Shown here: positions 63,902 to 64,000 of the stretch, piece after piece
Layout of the letters: every line of letters starts with the position of its first letter
Position numbering within the stretch: position 1 is the first letter of the stretch
DNA from: Anaerolineales bacterium
Lineage (GTDB): Bacteria; Chloroflexota; Anaerolineae; Anaerolineales; UBA11579
NCBI GenBank assembly: GCA_026129335.1
Contig: JAHCIH010000005.1
Coordinates: 52,745-116,744 of the forward strand
Direction of reading: 5' to 3'
Length of the DNA stretch: 64,000 nt
Notes under the pieces: generated by a model
What the model was told of the DNA's origin: nothing
Database searches by the model: none
What the model saw: only the letters and a program-made list of their open reading frames with translations
Translations under genes and position numbers: made by a program

Positions 63902-64000
63902 CTAAGGGCTGCTGGTGTGAGTGGGCAGCGGCGTGAGGGTGTGGATGGCTGTGGGGCTGGTCTCGCCGCCGAGCAGGTCGGGCGCATCCGGGCGGCCCTG
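63902..64000 (-). CDS. C-terminal fragment of a Thr/Pro-rich protein (partial)
   Basis: A frame open from the right edge ends at TAG 63904-63902. The visible 32 residues are rich in Thr, Pro and Ser (TLTPLPTHTSSP at the end), like the linkers of the lipoproteins in this window. The body of the gene lies beyond base 64000, so nothing more can be said, and a chance open frame is possible. Confidence 0.45.
   Translation of the reverse strand, partial: QGRPDAPDLLGGETSPTAIHTLTPLPTHTSSP

Overview
The window reads as one contiguous piece of a high-GC, Gram-negative-type chromosome. Gene content and order point to Chloroflexota, most likely class Anaerolineae. The signs are a complex I operon with two NuoM copies joined to the ATP synthase operon, a full family-5 (oligopeptide-type) ABC transporter with an oversized binding protein, many Thr/Pro-rich lipoproteins, a DUF3090/SCO1664-type gene trio, TrpB2-type tryptophan synthase beta, and T-box control of trpS. 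No rRNA, tRNA, CRISPR array or prophage was seen.

Layout. 1-11.3 kb (minus strand): nuoA-H-J-K-L-M-M2-N, then a separate promoter and atpZ/I-B-E-F running off the left edge. Only membrane-arm complex I genes are present; nuoB, C, D, E, F, G and I must lie elsewhere. 11.4-15.9 kb (plus): 1-pyrroline-5-carboxylate dehydrogenase, a small membrane protein, an NBR1-type lipoprotein, a D-2-hydroxyacid dehydrogenase and a HAD hydrolase. 16.3-23.7 kb (plus): five-gene peptide-type ABC transporter. 23.7-27.6 kb (minus): rsgA, a PBP2-type transpeptidase lipoprotein and maf. 27.7-32.4 kb (plus): xpt-guaA (guanine nucleotide supply), two membrane proteins and holA. 32.4-35.4 kb: a small hypothetical, a methyltransferase-like membrane protein and a phospholipase D lipoprotein on minus, divergent from a phosphoribosyltransferase and a lipoprotein on plus. 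35.5-40.2 kb (minus): trpB and trpS behind a Trp-specific T-box, and a second solute-binding lipoprotein. 40.3-42.1 kb (plus): a DEDDh exonuclease translationally coupled to a probable nucleotidyltransferase-fold protein. 42.1-44.4 kb (minus): an ArsR regulator with two SRPBCC proteins under a perfect palindromic operator, and an ECF sigma factor with a membrane protein. 44.5-52.4 kb (plus): VapBC, rarA, a histidine phosphatase, DUF3090, a lipoprotein, SCO1664, a flippase-like membrane protein and an FAD oxidoreductase. 52.4-54.4 kb: a frameshifted REP-associated transposase, folA and thyA. 54.4-64 kb (minus): the nusA-ylxR-infB-rbfA-DHH-truB-ribF translation operon, a GNAT acetyltransferase, cca and a partial gene.

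The observations most worth following are: (1) the complex I membrane arm with an extra NuoM, whose NuoL has a lengthened lateral helix that looks like an internal duplication, while the extra NuoM has lost the transmembrane-7 lysine; (2) a solute-binding protein whose lobes appear in circularly permuted order; (3) the phosphatase/DUF3090/SCO1664 set; (4) the exonuclease plus nucleotidyltransferase-like pair; (5) repeated placement of -10 boxes 6-10 bases before start codons, suggesting leaderless transcripts. All assignments come from reading the sequence; no database search was run, and named families are from memory of their motifs.
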